Shown here one piece after another: positions 1 to 9,627 of a stretch of DNA of 64,000 bases. The notes below the pieces were generated by a model. The model saw only the letters and a list, made by a program, of their open reading frames with translations, did not search any database and was not told the DNA's origin. Numbering within the stretch: position 1 is the first letter of the stretch; every line of letters starts with the position of its first letter. This DNA comes from Catenulispora rubra (GTDB lineage Bacteria > Actinomycetota > Actinomycetes > Streptomycetales > Catenulisporaceae). The position numbers were made by a program, and so were the translations under genes. The stretch is from the NCBI RefSeq assembly GCF_015356825.1, contig NZ_JAACYW010000029.1, positions 1 to 64,000 of the forward strand, read 5' to 3'.

Positions 1-77
1 CCCCAGCCCCGTCCGCCGCCGCACCCTCACCATGGTCCACATCCTCGCATTTCCGCATCCGTCACCGAGGTGGTCGC

Positions 78-1139
78 TTGTCCCGCATATCGCGCGAAGA
101 GCTGACAGTCGCCCTCGTGATCCCGCTGTCCGGACCCGCAGGCGTCTTCGGCCCCTCCTGCGAACTGTCGGCGCGCCTGGCGGTCAGCGAACTCAACGAC
201 ACCGGCGGCGTCCTCGGCCGACGGCTCCGCCTGCTGCCGGTGGACGGCGGCGGACCGCCGGAGCGCGTGGCGGCCGAGGTCGAGGCCCTGGTCGCCATCG
301 GCGCCGTGGACGCGGTCGTGGGCTGGCACATCTCGGCCGTGCGCAAGGTACTCGCGCCGCGCATCGCCGGTCGCGTGCCGTACATCTACACCGCGCAGTA
401 CGAAGGCGGCGAGCGGACCCCCGGCGTCTTCGTCACCGGCGAGACCCCGGCGCGTCAGCTTCTCCCGGCGATGCGGCTGCTGGCCGGGTCGCACGGTGTC
501 CGCCGCTGGTTCGTGGTCGGCAACGACTACGTGTGGCCGCGTGCGACGGCGCGCGCCGCGTTGCGATATGCGCACGCCTGCGGAGGAAGCGTCTGCGGTC
601 AGGAGTTCGTCGCACTCGGCACCGAGGACTACAGCGGCGTGGTCCGCGCGATCGAGCGCAGCGCGGCGGACGGCGTCCTGATGCTGCTGATCGGTGCGGA
701 CGCGGTGCACTTCAACCGGGCCTACGCGTCCTACGGCCTGCATCAGCGTGCCCTGCGACTGAGCACCCACATGGACGAGAACATGCTGCTGGCCACCGGC
801 GCCGAGGCCACCGAGAACCTGTGGGCGGCGGCCGGCTACTTCGAAACGCTCGCCACCGCCGAGAGCCTGGACTTCAGCGGACGCTACGCGGCGCGCTTCG
901 GCACGCAGGCGCCGGTGCTCAGCAGCCTGGGGGAGTCCTGCTACGAGGGCGTCCGGCTGCTGGCGGCCCTGGCCGCACGGGCCCAGAGCCTGGACGTCCG
1001 CACCCTGCTTCACGCGGGGCGGGCCGCGGTGTACGAAGGCCCGCGTGGCACGGTCCGGCTGCACGGCAACCATGTGGAGCAACCCATCTATCTGGCGAGG
1101 GCCGACGCCTTCGACTTCGACATCGTCGCGCAACTCTAG
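78..1139 (+). CDS. AmiC/UrtA-type amide or urea ligand-binding protein, probably cytosolic sensor
   Basis: The protein has the periplasmic-binding-protein type 6 fold pattern: an opening LVIPLSGPAGVFG strand-loop, then NDTGGVLGRRLRLLPVDGG, as in the AmiC, FmdD and UrtA families that bind short amides or urea. No signal peptide or lipobox is visible, which fits AmiC-like cytosolic sensors better than transporter receptors. It lies just upstream of a nitrogen-compound permease and the urease operon, so a role in sensing amide or urea is a reasonable inference. The TTG start gives 353 residues, close to family length. The same frame stays open to the left window edge, so the true start could lie further left. 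No ABC transporter subunits follow it here. Confidence 0.6.
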   Translation: MSRISREELTVALVIPLSGPAGVFGPSCELSARLAVSELNDTGGVLGRRLRLLPVDGGGPPERVAAEVEALVAIGAVDAVVGWHISAVRKVLAPRIAGRVPYIYTAQYEGGERTPGVFVTGETPARQLLPAMRLLAGSHGVRRWFVVGNDYVWPRATARAALRYAHACGGSVCGQEFVALGTEDYSGVVRAIERSAADGVLMLLIGADAVHFNRAYASYGLHQRALRLSTHMDENMLLATGAEATENLWAAAGYFETLATAESLDFSGRYAARFGTQAPVLSSLGESCYEGVRLLAALAARAQSLDVRTLLHAGRAAVYEGPRGTVRLHGNHVEQPIYLARADAFDFDIVAQL

Positions 1140-1168
1140 ACCGGCGCAGGGCCGGAATACCCCGTCGC

Positions 1169-1218
1169 AGAAATAATTTCTCTGTGAAGTAACACTGCGT
1201 AACACGGCGTCAACACCC
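1169..1218 (+). promoter_or_regulatory. Phased direct repeats and a small palindrome upstream of the NCS1-urease genes
   Basis: The 99-bp gap before the permease contains the palindrome AGAAATAATTTCT (1169-1181). Three 10-bp direct repeats follow: GTAACACTGC, GTAACACGGC and GTCAACACCC (1189-1218). Repeats spaced one helical turn apart suggest a regulator binding site. The GTnAC core recalls actinobacterial GlnR boxes, although the GlnR spacing is normally 11 bp, so the identity of the regulator is only a guess. Confidence 0.45.
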
Positions 1219-1238
1219 GCGCACCAGGCTCAACCGGC

Positions 1239-3002
1239 ATGACCGACACCCACACCGGCACCGACAGCCCGGCCGACACCGCGGACGCGGCCAGCCCGGT
1301 CGACGTAGCCAGTCCGGCCAGCCCTGCCGGCGAGGCCGCCAGCACCGGGCAGGCCCACCGCGCGTACCACCGCTGGGCCAAGAACGACACGCTGGAGGAC
1401 TACTCGCTCCGCTACGCGCCCAAGTCCTTCCGCCGCTGGAGCCCCTACGTCGTCGCCACGACCGCGCTCGGCGGCATCGCCTACCTCGCCGACTTCGCCA
1501 TCGGCGGCTCGATCGCCATCTCCTACGGCTTCACCAGCGCCGCCGTCGCGATCGGCATCGCCGCGTTCGTCATCTTCGTCACCGGCATCCCGATCGCCTA
1601 CTACTCGGCGAAGTACTCCGTCGACATGGACCTGCTCACCCGCGGCGCGGGCTTCGGCTACCTCGGCTCGACGCTGACCTCGATCATCTACGCCAGCTTC
1701 ACCTTCATCTTCTTCGCCCTCGAAGGCTCGATCATGGCGCAGGCCTTCCAACTCGGCCTGCACATCCCGCTGGCCGTCAGCTATCTGATCGCCTCCCTGC
1801 TGGTCATCCCGCTGGTGATCTACGGCATGACCGCGCTGTCGAAGATGCAGGTGTGGACCCAGCCGATCTGGCTGATCCTGATGGTCGCGCCGTTCATCGC
1901 CATCGCGATCAAGGACCCGGGCCAGTTCGGCCGCTTCACGCACTTCGGCGGCGACTCGCCGACCGGCGCCGGGTTCAGCTTCCTCAGCGCCGGCGCGGGC
2001 GCCGGGGTCGCGCTGTCGCTCATCGCGCAGATCGGCGAGCAGGTCGACTACCTGCGCTTCATGCCGGACAAGACGGAGAAGAACAAGAAGCAGTGGTGGG
2101 GCGCGGTGCTCTCGGCCGGTCCGGGCTGGGTCGTCCTCGGCGCGCTCAAGCAGCTCGGCGGCGCGTTCCTGGCGTTCTACGTCACCGAGAAGATCGGCAA
2201 GGCCGTCGCCGATGAGCCGATCCAGCAGTACCTGCTGGGCCTGAAGACCTTCGCCGCGCCGGTCGCGCTGGGCGTGGCCACCTTCTTCGTGGTCCTGTCG
2301 CAGATCAAGATCAATTCGACGAACGCCTACTCCGGCTCGCTGTCCTGGTCCAACTTCTTCTCCCGGGTCCTGCACAAGCACCCCGGCCGCGTCGTCTGGA
2401 TCTTCCTGAACGTCGGCATCTCGCTGGCCCTGATGGAGTTCGGGGTCTTCGGGTTCCTGAACAACGTCCTCGGCTTCTACTCCAACGTCGCCATCGCCTG
2501 GATCGGCGCGGTCACCGCCGACCTGGTCATCAACAAGCCGCTCAAGCTCAGCCCGTCCTACATCGAGTTCAAGCGCGCGCACCTGTACAACTTCAACCCG
2601 GTCGGCTTCGGCTCGATGCTGGTCGCCTCCACGGTCTCGATCATCGCCTACTTCAACGCCTTCGGCGCCTACGCCAAGGCCTTCTCCCCGCTGATCGCCC
2701 TCGGCATCGGCCTGGTCCTGCCGCCGATCCTGGCCTACGCGACGAAGGGCAAGTACTACATCGCCCGCGTGGACGACCTCGACGAGCCGCTGATCGTGGA
2801 CGGCCAGTTGGCGGCCGTCGAGCTCACCTGCACGGTGTGCGCGGACGCCTTCGAGCGGCCCGACATGGCCTCCTGCCCGTTCCACGACGGCCCGATCTGC
2901 TCGCTGTGCTGCAGCCTGGAGGCCGCGTGCCACGACGTGTGCAAGAAGGCGGTTTCCGGGCCGGTCGACCTGGGCATGCCGCTCACCGCGACCACGGCCT
3001 AA
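1239..3002 (+). CDS. NCS1-family permease with C-terminal Cys-rich domain
   Basis: A polytopic membrane protein (587 residues, about twelve hydrophobic segments between residues 65 and 500) resembling the nucleobase:cation symporter-1 family (cytosine, purine, allantoin and related permeases). The N-terminal ~45 residues are Ala/Thr/Pro-rich and cytosolic. After the last membrane segment there is a compact Cys/His cluster: C531, C534, C546, H549, C554, C557, C558, C564 and C568, including CSLCCSLE and CHDVC, which looks like a zinc-binding module. It is 22 nt upstream of ureA, so import of a urea-yielding compound feeding urease is likely; the substrate cannot be read from sequence. The ATG start lacks a strong ribosome site. 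Confidence 0.8.
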   Translation: MTDTHTGTDSPADTADAASPVDVASPASPAGEAASTGQAHRAYHRWAKNDTLEDYSLRYAPKSFRRWSPYVVATTALGGIAYLADFAIGGSIAISYGFTSAAVAIGIAAFVIFVTGIPIAYYSAKYSVDMDLLTRGAGFGYLGSTLTSIIYASFTFIFFALEGSIMAQAFQLGLHIPLAVSYLIASLLVIPLVIYGMTALSKMQVWTQPIWLILMVAPFIAIAIKDPGQFGRFTHFGGDSPTGAGFSFLSAGAGAGVALSLIAQIGEQVDYLRFMPDKTEKNKKQWWGAVLSAGPGWVVLGALKQLGGAFLAFYVTEKIGKAVADEPIQQYLLGLKTFAAPVALGVATFFVVLSQIKINSTNAYSGSLSWSNFFSRVLHKHPGRVVWIFLNVGISLALMEFGVFGFLNNVLGFYSNVAIAWIGAVTADLVINKPLKLSPSYIEFKRAHLYNFNPVGFGSMLVASTVSIIAYFNAFGAYAKAFSPLIALGIGLVLPPILAYATKGKYYIARVDDLDEPLIVDGQLAAVELTCTVCADAFERPDMASCPFHDGPICSLCCSLEAACHDVCKKAVSGPVDLGMPLTATTA

Positions 3003-3024
3003 TCGACGAAAGGCACGCGCAATC

Positions 3025-3327
3025 ATGCTTCTTTCCCCCCACGAGCAGGAACGCCTGCTCATCCACGTCGCCGCCGGCCTGGCCCGGGAACGGCGGGCCC
3101 GCGGGCTGCGGCTGAACTACCCGGAGGCGATCGCCGTGCTCACCTCGTACCTGCTCGAACGCGCCCGGGACGGCCAGAGTGTCAGTGAGCTGATGGACGC
3201 CGGACGTCACGTGTTGACGCGCGAGGACGTGCAGGAGGGGGTGCCGGAGATGATCGACGACGTGCAGATCGAGGCGACCTTCCCGGACGGCACGAAGCTG
3301 GTCACCGTGCACCGGCCGATCGGATGA
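3025..3327 (+). CDS. ureA: Urease gamma subunit
   Basis: Small structural subunit of the nickel enzyme that hydrolyses urea to ammonia and carbamate in the cytosol. At 100 residues it has the normal length for a separate gamma subunit and carries the family blocks [27 protein letters not shown] and [24 protein letters not shown]. It is the first gene of an unbroken ureABCFGD run and its stop overlaps the ureB start (ATGA). A purine-rich AAAGGCACG stretch lies upstream of its ATG. Confidence 0.97.
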   Translation: MLLSPHEQERLLIHVAAGLARERRARGLRLNYPEAIAVLTSYLLERARDGQSVSELMDAGRHVLTREDVQEGVPEMIDDVQIEATFPDGTKLVTVHRPIG

Positions 3328-3689
3328 GGGCCGACGTGGACGACACACAGCAACCGCTTCCCGGACCGATCCCCGGCGAGGTCCGGCTTGCCGCTGAGCC
3401 GATCGAACTCAACGCCGGCGCACCGCGCACGACGCTCACCGTGCTCAACACCGGCGACCGGCCGGTCCAGGTCGGCTCGCACTACCACCTGGCCGAGGCC
3501 AACCCGGCCCTGGACTTCGATCGCGACGCCGCCTGGGGCCTGCGGCTGGACATCCCGGCGGGCACCGCCGTGCGGTTCGAGCCGGGACTGGCTCGCGAGG
3601 TCGCGCTGGTCCCGATCGCCGGTCGGCGGGTCGTGACCGGACTGCGCGGGATCAGCGGCGCGCGGCAGGAGGGCAGGCTCGATGGCTGA
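3324..3689 (+). CDS. ureB: Urease beta subunit
   Basis: Beta subunit of urease, 121 residues. Conserved segments [33 protein letters not shown] and the [24 protein letters not shown] region are typical. It overlaps ureA by 4 nt and ureC by 8 nt, which implies coupled translation of the three structural subunits. The short C-terminal tail (ARQEGRLDG) is less conserved. Confidence 0.97.
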   Translation: MRADVDDTQQPLPGPIPGEVRLAAEPIELNAGAPRTTLTVLNTGDRPVQVGSHYHLAEANPALDFDRDAAWGLRLDIPAGTAVRFEPGLAREVALVPIAGRRVVTGLRGISGARQEGRLDG

Positions 3690-5427
3690 GATATCTCGCG
3701 CGCGCTACGCGGCGCTGTACGGCCCGACCGTCGGCGACAGCGTCCGGCTCGCCGACACGAACCTGTTCATCGAGGTCGAGCAGGACCTGTGCACGGCGGC
3801 CGGATACGGCGAGGAGGCGGTGTTCGGCGGCGGGAAGGTGATCCGCGAGTCCATGGGCATGGGGCACGTCACCCGCACCGCACGCGGCGACCTGCCCGGC
3901 AGCCCGGACACCGTGATCACCGGCGCGATCGTGCTCGACCACTGGGGCATCGTGAAGGCCGACGTCGGCATCCGGGACGGCCGGATCGTCGCGCTCGGCA
4001 AGGCCGGCAACCCCGACACCATGGACGGCGTGCACCCGGCGCTGGTCATCGGCCCGTCCACGGAGGTCGTCGCCGGCAACGGCAAGATCCTCACCGCCGG
4101 CGGCATCGACGGGCACGTGCATTTCATCTGCCCGCAGTCCGTCACCGAGGCGCTGGCGTCCGGTATCACGACCCTGATCGGTGGCGGCACGGGACCGGCC
4201 GAGGGCAGCAAGGCGACGACGGTCACCCCCGGCGCCTGGCATCTGGCCCGGATGTTCGAGGCCTTGGACCCCTGGCCGGTCAACTTCGCGCTGCTCGGCA
4301 AGGGGAACACGACCAACGAGGACGCGTTGTGGGAGCAGCTGCGCGCCGGCGCGGCCGGATTCAAGATCCACGAGGACTGGGGTGCGACGCCCGCCGCGAT
4401 CGACGTCTGCCTGCGGGTCGCCGACGCCTCCGGGGCCCAGGTGTCCATCCACACCGACACGCTCAACGAGGCCGGGTTCGTCGAGGGCACCGTCGCCGCG
4501 ATCGCCGGACGCACCATCGAGGCCTACCACGTGGAGGGTGCCGGCGGCGGGCACGCGCCGGACATCATCACCGTGGCCGGACTGCCGAACTTCCTTCCGG
4601 CCTCGACCAACCCGACCCGGCCGCACACCGTCAACACCATCGACGAGCACCTGGACATGCTGATGGTCTGCCACCACCTGTCCCCGGCCATCCCGGAGGA
4701 CCTGGCCTTCGCCGAGTCGCGGATCCGGCCGACGACGATCGCGGCCGAGGACATCCTGCACGACCTCGGCGCGATCTCGATGATCGGCTCGGACTCCCAG
4801 GCCATGGGCCGGATCGGCGAGACGGTCATCCGCACCTGGCAGACCGCGCACGCGATGAAGGAACGGCGCGGCGCGCTGCCCGGCGACGGCGCGGCCGACA
4901 ACCACCGGGCCCGGCGGTACGTCGCCAAGTACACGATCGGCCCGGCCGTCGCGCACGGCATGGACGCCGAGCTCGGGTCCGTCGAACCGGGCAAGCTCGC
5001 CGACCTCGTGCTCTGGGACCCGCGCTTCTTCGCGGTCAGGCCGCACCTGGTGATCAAGGGCGGCGCGATCGCCTGGGCCGCGATGGGGGACGCCAACGCC
5101 TCCATCCCGACGCCGCAGCCGGTGCTGCCGCGGCCGATGTTCGGGGCGTACGGCGCCGCGGCTCCGGCGACCAGCGTGGCGTTCGTCGCGCCGGCCGCGC
5201 TTGAGGACGGGCTCGCCGAGCGGCTGGGCGAGCGGCTCGGGGTGCGGCGGGAACTGGTCGCGCAGAAGGATGTACGAGGGCTGACGAAGGCGGATCTGCC
5301 GGAGAACACGGCACTGCCGCGGATCGAGGTCGAGCCGGACACTTTCACCGTGCGCATTGACGGCGAGGTTGTGGAGCCTGCGCCGGCTCGGACTCTGCCG
5401 TTGACGCAGCGCTACTTCCTGTTCTGA
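3682..5427 (+). CDS. ureC: Urease alpha (catalytic) subunit
   Basis: Amidohydrolase-fold catalytic subunit holding the two nickel ions. At 581 residues it is slightly longer than the usual ~570. All key residues are visible: nickel ligands H145 and H147 in GIDGHVHF, the carbamylated lysine K228 in [10 protein letters not shown]257 in VSIHTDT, H283 in [14 protein letters not shown], the flap Cys330 with H331 in MVCHHL, and D371 in [10 protein letters not shown]. The enzyme should therefore be active once loaded with nickel. It overlaps ureB and is followed after 12 nt by ureF. Confidence 0.98.
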   Translation: MAEISRARYAALYGPTVGDSVRLADTNLFIEVEQDLCTAAGYGEEAVFGGGKVIRESMGMGHVTRTARGDLPGSPDTVITGAIVLDHWGIVKADVGIRDGRIVALGKAGNPDTMDGVHPALVIGPSTEVVAGNGKILTAGGIDGHVHFICPQSVTEALASGITTLIGGGTGPAEGSKATTVTPGAWHLARMFEALDPWPVNFALLGKGNTTNEDALWEQLRAGAAGFKIHEDWGATPAAIDVCLRVADASGAQVSIHTDTLNEAGFVEGTVAAIAGRTIEAYHVEGAGGGHAPDIITVAGLPNFLPASTNPTRPHTVNTIDEHLDMLMVCHHLSPAIPEDLAFAESRIRPTTIAAEDILHDLGAISMIGSDSQAMGRIGETVIRTWQTAHAMKERRGALPGDGAADNHRARRYVAKYTIGPAVAHGMDAELGSVEPGKLADLVLWDPRFFAVRPHLVIKGGAIAWAAMGDANASIPTPQPVLPRPMFGAYGAAAPATSVAFVAPAALEDGLAERLGERLGVRRELVAQKDVRGLTKADLPENTALPRIEVEPDTFTVRIDGEVVEPAPARTLPLTQRYFLF

Positions 5428-5439
5428 GGCCTGGTATCC

Positions 5440-6135
5440 GTGAATCTGACCTCGTTGCTCATGCTGACCGACAGCCGTCTGCCGGCGGGCACGCATGCGC
5501 ACTCGGGCGGGCTGGAGGCTGCTGTCGCTGCTGGGCGGGTCGGTGATGCGGCCGACCTTTACTCGTTTCTGCTCGGCAGGCTCACTACCGCTGGCCTGAC
5601 GGGGGCTGCGTTTGCTGCTGCGGCGCTTGAAGCTGCGGTGGTCGAAACGGTGGGTGGGCCGGACGAGGCGCTGTTTGCCGAACTCGACGCCGAGTACGAG
5701 GCACGCACGCCTTCGCCGGCGCAACGTCGCGCTTCCCGAAAGCTGGGGCGGCAGTTGTTGCGGGCGGTTCGGGCGGGCTGGCCGGGACCGGCGCTTGTCG
5801 CAGCTGCCGCCGTGCATCCGGAGGGCCCGCATCAGCCGATCGCCTTTGGTGCGGCGGGCGCGGCTGCTGGGCTGAGCGCGTACGACGTTGCTGTCGGCTC
5901 CGCGCTCGGCTCCGTCAGTGGACCGGCGAACGCTGCCACGCGGCTGCTCGGCATCGACCCCGACGCGGTCACCGCGGTTCTCGCCGCGCTCGAACCCGTC
6001 ATCCAGGACATCGCCGACAGCGCTGTGAAGGCGGCGCTCGGTCCGATCAGCGAGTTGCCGTCGTTCAGCGCACCCCGCCTGGACATCTCGGCAGAACATC
6101 ACAGCACATGGGAGGTGCGTCTCTTTGCATCGTAA
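5440..6135 (+). CDS. ureF: Urease accessory protein UreF
   Basis: Part of the UreD-UreF-UreG complex that delivers nickel to apo-urease. At 231 residues with a GTG start, it opens with [21 protein letters not shown], a form of the family signature, and is alpha-helical throughout. Its stop overlaps the TTG proposed as the ureG start. The wobble positions here are less biased than in ureC, and many codons end in T. Confidence 0.93.
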   Translation: MNLTSLLMLTDSRLPAGTHAHSGGLEAAVAAGRVGDAADLYSFLLGRLTTAGLTGAAFAAAALEAAVVETVGGPDEALFAELDAEYEARTPSPAQRRASRKLGRQLLRAVRAGWPGPALVAAAAVHPEGPHQPIAFGAAGAAAGLSAYDVAVGSALGSVSGPANAATRLLGIDPDAVTAVLAALEPVIQDIADSAVKAALGPISELPSFSAPRLDISAEHHSTWEVRLFAS

Positions 6136-6862
6136 ATATCCTGAGGAAGCCACCGGAACTGGCATGAGTTTCGGCCGAAGCGACACCGGCTCGGAGGGGC
6201 CGTTGCGCGTAGGCATCGGCGGTCCTGTCGGATCGGGCAAGACCGCGCTGGTCGCGGCGCTGTGCCGTGCGCTGCGGGAGGAGTACGCGCTGGCCGTGGT
6301 GACCAATGACATCTACACGCGCGAAGACGCCGAGATCCTGTTGCGCCAGGGTGTTCTCGACCCCGAACGGATTTCCGCTGTCGAGACCGGCTGCTGTCCG
6401 CACACTGCGATCCGGGACGACATCTCGGCGAATCTCGAAGCGGTCGAAGACCTGGAGCGTCGGTTCGCACCGCTGGATCTGGTGTTGGTCGAGAGCGGTG
6501 GCGACAACCTTACGGCGACGTTCAGCAAGGGTCTGATTGACCGGCAGATATTCGTGATCGACGTGGCCGGCGGGGACAAGGTGCCGCGCAAGGGCGGTCC
6601 GGGGATCATCTCCTCGGATCTGCTGGCGATCAACAAGACGGATCTGGCGGAACTGGTTCACGCGGATCTGGACGTGATGCGGCGGGATGCCAGGCGGCAG
6701 CGGACTGATGCGCACGGGATCGAGCGGCCTACCGTGTTCATGTCGCTGGACGCCGACCCGCTGGCCGGGGACGTTGCGGCGTGGATCAGGGAGCTGATTG
6801 CCGAGCGCCGCGGCTTCGCGGAGGCTGCTGCCGCTAAGACCGTCGCCGCGACTCCGGTATGA
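6125..6862 (+). CDS. ureG: Urease accessory GTPase UreG
   Basis: SIMIBI-class GTPase that drives nickel insertion into urease. It has a P-loop GPVGSGKT (residues 33-40), the metal-binding Cys-Pro-His motif in [20 protein letters not shown], and NKTDLAE for guanine recognition. The listed start is a TTG overlapping ureF; an internal ATG at 6164 (MSFGRSDT) would give a protein nearer the usual ~210-230 residues and is an equally good choice. UreD follows with a 4-nt overlap. Confidence 0.95.
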   Translation: MHRKYPEEATGTGMSFGRSDTGSEGPLRVGIGGPVGSGKTALVAALCRALREEYALAVVTNDIYTREDAEILLRQGVLDPERISAVETGCCPHTAIRDDISANLEAVEDLERRFAPLDLVLVESGGDNLTATFSKGLIDRQIFVIDVAGGDKVPRKGGPGIISSDLLAINKTDLAELVHADLDVMRRDARRQRTDAHGIERPTVFMSLDADPLAGDVAAWIRELIAERRGFAEAAAAKTVAATPV

Positions 6863-7635
6863 AGGCGAAAGCGCGCCTGGTCGCCGAGGCCCGGCCTGAC
6901 GGCACGACCCGGTTGACCACCCTCGCCGGCCAGGCTCCGCTGCTGCTGCGGCAGACGCTCGCGGATGGCGGGGCTCCGGGCGTCGCTCAGGTCTACCTGG
7001 TGGCCGGGGCGGCCGGGCCTGTTGGTGGCGATGAGCTTCACTTCGGGGTGCACGTCGGGCCCGGGGCCCGGGTGCGGGTTCGCAGCGTCGCGGCCACGTT
7101 GGCCCTGCCCGGGCTTCGGTCTGGTGAGTCGACGCTGGACGTCAGTGTGTGCGTCGAGAGCGGTGCTGAGCTGGTCTGGGATCCCGAGCCGTTCATCGCG
7201 GCGCGGGGCGCGAGGCATCGCACGACGGTGCGGGTCGAGCTGGCCGATGATGCCCGCCTGACCTGGCATGAACAGACGCTGCTCGGTCGGCACGGCGAGG
7301 AGCCCGGGTCGGTGGCCACGCGGCTGTGCGTCCGTCGCGCGGGGCGTCCGTTGCTGGATCACACCGTGGCGGTCGGGCCCCACCATCCTGGCTCGCTCGG
7401 CCCTGCCGTCATCGGGGCCGAGCGGGCTGGTTCTACGACGGTGATTGTCGACCCGGCCTGGGAGGAGGTGCCGCCTGCTGACCGGCTCGTGCTGGAACCC
7501 CGTGATGATGCGCAGTGCGCTGTGGCGGTGTTTCCGCTCGATGGGCCGGCTGTCGTTATCAGTGCTCTGAGTGGGGACGGGTTGGGGCTGGAGCGGGTGC
7601 ACCGGTGGGTGCGCCGTGGTGTTGCGCTTCTCTGA
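6859..7635 (+). CDS. ureD: Urease accessory protein UreD (UreH)
   Basis: Scaffold protein that binds apo-urease and UreF during nickel loading. 258 residues with the loosely conserved UreD pattern: N-terminal basic strand, [31 protein letters not shown], and the [14 protein letters not shown] segment. It ends the ureABCFGD operon. No ureE is present, as in many actinobacteria. It is convergent with the following TetR gene; the 81-bp gap between them holds no clear terminator. Confidence 0.9.
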   Translation: MKAKARLVAEARPDGTTRLTTLAGQAPLLLRQTLADGGAPGVAQVYLVAGAAGPVGGDELHFGVHVGPGARVRVRSVAATLALPGLRSGESTLDVSVCVESGAELVWDPEPFIAARGARHRTTVRVELADDARLTWHEQTLLGRHGEEPGSVATRLCVRRAGRPLLDHTVAVGPHHPGSLGPAVIGAERAGSTTVIVDPAWEEVPPADRLVLEPRDDAQCAVAVFPLDGPAVVISALSGDGLGLERVHRWVRRGVALL

Positions 7636-7716
7636 TCGGTGCGCCTTTCACAGAGTCCTGATCCTGCCGAAGAGCCCGGGTTCTGTCGAAGCGCCCGGCC
7701 ACAAGGACGCTGCGCG

Positions 7717-8316
7717 TCATGGCTTTCCGTCGGCGAGAGCTTGTGCGCGTGGCTCGGGAACTCCCAGGATGAGCAGGCTGGTGATCTTTGCCGCGCGGGC
7801 GTCGAGGGCTTTGTCGCTGCGGTGGTTGTCTGCGATGGAGAACACGGTGGCGTAGGCGACCTGGCTGAGGGTTTCTGCTGGCAGGTGGCGTCCGAACGCT
7901 CCGGTGTCCTGGCCTCGTTGCACGAGGTCGGCGAGGATCTGGTCGACGGGGCCTAGTAGGGCGTGGATCTCCTCGCCGTATTCGCCGCGGCGAAGTGCGA
8001 TAAGCACTCGGTAGCGTCGCGCCAGGGGCCAGACGTGGGCGACGAAGTCGACCCATGCCGTCTCGGGTTGTCCGTCGGACGCGTTGACCTCGGTGAGCAC
8101 GGCGACCATCTCGTCCACCGCTCGTTGCGTGAGGCTTCGGACGAGGTCGGTGCGGGTGGGGAAGTGGCCGTAGACGGTGCGGCGGACCACGCCTGCGGCG
8201 GAGGCGACGTCGGCCATGCCGGCGTTGGGGTTCTGGCCCAGGACATCGAGGGCGACGTCGAGGATGAGATTCCGGGTGTCGTTGAGGGAGCGGGCTCGGG
8301 CGGGTTCGGTCGGCAC
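7717..8316 (-). CDS. TetR-family repressor of the divergent epoxide hydrolase
   Basis: TetR/AcrR-type DNA-binding regulator. The N-terminal helix-turn-helix is seen in MADVASAAGVVRRTVYGHFPTRTDLV, followed by a helical ligand-binding domain. The start chosen is the GTG at 8316 (199 residues), because longer versions reach through the operators and would encode an unlikely Cys-rich leader. It is divergent from an epoxide hydrolase with three TGCACA-N4-TGTGCA palindromes between them, so autoregulation and repression of the hydrolase are the simplest reading. Confidence 0.85.
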   Translation of the reverse strand: MPTEPARARSLNDTRNLILDVALDVLGQNPNAGMADVASAAGVVRRTVYGHFPTRTDLVRSLTQRAVDEMVAVLTEVNASDGQPETAWVDFVAHVWPLARRYRVLIALRRGEYGEEIHALLGPVDQILADLVQRGQDTGAFGRHLPAETLSQVAYATVFSIADNHRSDKALDARAAKITSLLILGVPEPRAQALADGKP

Positions 8317-8327
8317 GGTTCCATCAT

Positions 8328-8343
8328 TGCACAGTGGTGTGCA
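8328..8343. promoter_or_regulatory. TetR operator 1
   Basis: Palindrome TGCACAGTGGTGTGCA, extended by one flanking base pair to TTGCACAGTGGTGTGCAA. It sits 11 bp upstream of the repressor GTG. It is one of three near-identical copies. Confidence 0.8.
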
Positions 8344-8354
8344 ACGAGGTAGAT

Positions 8355-8370
8355 TGCACAGCAGTGTGCA
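8355..8370. promoter_or_regulatory. TetR operator 2
   Basis: Palindrome TGCACAGCAGTGTGCA. Its centre is 27 bp from operator 1 and 17 bp from operator 3. The half-sites TGCACA and TGTGCA are identical in all three copies, while the central 4 bp vary. Confidence 0.8.
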
Positions 8371-8371
8371 T

Positions 8372-8387
8372 TGCACATCGGTGTGCA
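8372..8387. promoter_or_regulatory. TetR operator 3
   Basis: Palindrome TGCACATCGGTGTGCA, one base after operator 2 and 76 bp before the epoxide hydrolase ATG. Adjacent operators suggest cooperative binding. Confidence 0.8.
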
Positions 8388-8463
8388 GTGGGTCGCCGCG
8401 CCGTGTGGTGGCCGTGCCGTGTGGTGGTCGCACCGCCAAGCAAGAGTTCAGGAGAGCGAGCCA

Positions 8464-9627
8464 ATGGCTGCATGGACGTCCGTGTCCTCAACCCTCGTCC
8501 GTCCGTTCACCGTCGCGATCCCCGACTCGGAGATCGAAGACCTGAAGCGGCGGCTGGCCGGAACGCGGTGGCCGGATCCGGAGACCGTTCCGGACTGGTC
8601 GCAGGGTGTTCGGCTGGAGAATGCCAAATCGCTTATTGACTACTGGGAGCGGGAGTACGAATGGCGTCGGTTCGAGGCGGAGATCAACCGGTTTCCGCAA
8701 TTCCTGACCACGATTGACGGGCTTGATATTCACTTCATTCATGTCAAGTCCCAGAACCCGAACGCGATGCCTCTTATCTTGACGCACGGATGGCCGGGTT
8801 CGATCGTCGAGTTCCTGAAACTGATCGGGCCGCTGACTGATCCGGTGGCGTTCGGGGGAGACGTCGAGGACTCCTTTGACGTGGTCATCCCGTCGCTGCC
8901 CGGGTTCGGGTTCTCCCAGAAGCCGACCGAGGCGGGGTGGACTGCTTCCCGTATCGCGGCGGCGTGGGTGGAGCTCATGGCGCGTCTTGGGTATGAGAAC
9001 TGGGCTGCTCAGGGCGGTGATTGGGGTGGCGTCGTCACCACCGCACTCGGGGTCATGCGGCCTGAGGGTCTTCTCGGCATTCACTTGAACAGCCAATTCG
9101 CTTTTCCCGCACAGATCCCCGAAAAGCTGTCGCCCGAGGAGCGCTACGCCGTCGACTCCCTCGCGCTCTACAACGGTGATCTCGGCGGGTCGAGCCACCT
9201 GCAGGCCACGAAGCCGGAGACCGTCGGATTCGCGCTGGCCGACTCGCCGGCCGGCCAGGCGGCGTGGATTTACGAGAAGTTCCAGTCCAAGACGGACAAC
9301 CGCGGGCTCGCCGAGGACGCTCTCAGCACCGACGACATGCTGGACGCGATCTCGCTTTACTGGTTCACCAACAGCGCCGCATCATCCGGCCGCATCTACT
9401 GGGAGAACAAGTCGGGCAGCTTCGCCGGCCCGAAGCTCACACTGCCGGTGGCGGTGACCGTGTTCCCCCGCGACATCCCGCGCCTGCCGCGGAGCTGGAT
9501 TGAGGACACGTACGCTGACTTGATTCACTATGGTGAGGCTGAGAAGGGTGGGCATTTCGCGGCGCTCGAACAGCCTGAGATTCTGGTTGGCGAAATTCGG
9601 GCGGGGCTCAGGAGCCTTCGTTCGTGA
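8464..9627 (+). CDS. Epoxide hydrolase (EHN domain plus alpha/beta-hydrolase)
   Basis: Opens epoxides to diols through an alkyl-enzyme ester. The N-terminal epoxide-hydrolase domain (FTVAIPDSEIEDLKRRLAGTRWP) is followed by an alpha/beta-hydrolase core with LTHGWPGS (oxyanion region), the nucleophile Asp in QGGDWGG, and the catalytic His in KGGHFAALEQPE. The ATG at 8464 is preceded by AGGAGAGCG at good spacing, giving 387 residues, the usual length; longer in-frame starts fall in the operator region. Control by the divergent TetR protein suggests induction by a xenobiotic or a metabolite epoxide. Confidence 0.92.
   Translation: MAAWTSVSSTLVRPFTVAIPDSEIEDLKRRLAGTRWPDPETVPDWSQGVRLENAKSLIDYWEREYEWRRFEAEINRFPQFLTTIDGLDIHFIHVKSQNPNAMPLILTHGWPGSIVEFLKLIGPLTDPVAFGGDVEDSFDVVIPSLPGFGFSQKPTEAGWTASRIAAAWVELMARLGYENWAAQGGDWGGVVTTALGVMRPEGLLGIHLNSQFAFPAQIPEKLSPEERYAVDSLALYNGDLGGSSHLQATKPETVGFALADSPAGQAAWIYEKFQSKTDNRGLAEDALSTDDMLDAISLYWFTNSAASSGRIYWENKSGSFAGPKLTLPVAVTVFPRDIPRLPRSWIEDTYADLIHYGEAEKGGHFAALEQPEILVGEIRAGLRSLRS

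Noticed and set aside
3652-6312. Very long minus-strand open frame opposite urease genes
   Set aside because: It is antisense to ureC, ureF and part of ureG, has Arg/Gly-rich composition with no domain, and is explained by the G/C bias of the real genes on the other strand.
8317-8439. Upstream extension of the TetR gene
   Set aside because: It would translate the three operators and give a Cys-rich leader; the GTG at 8316 fits TetR length.
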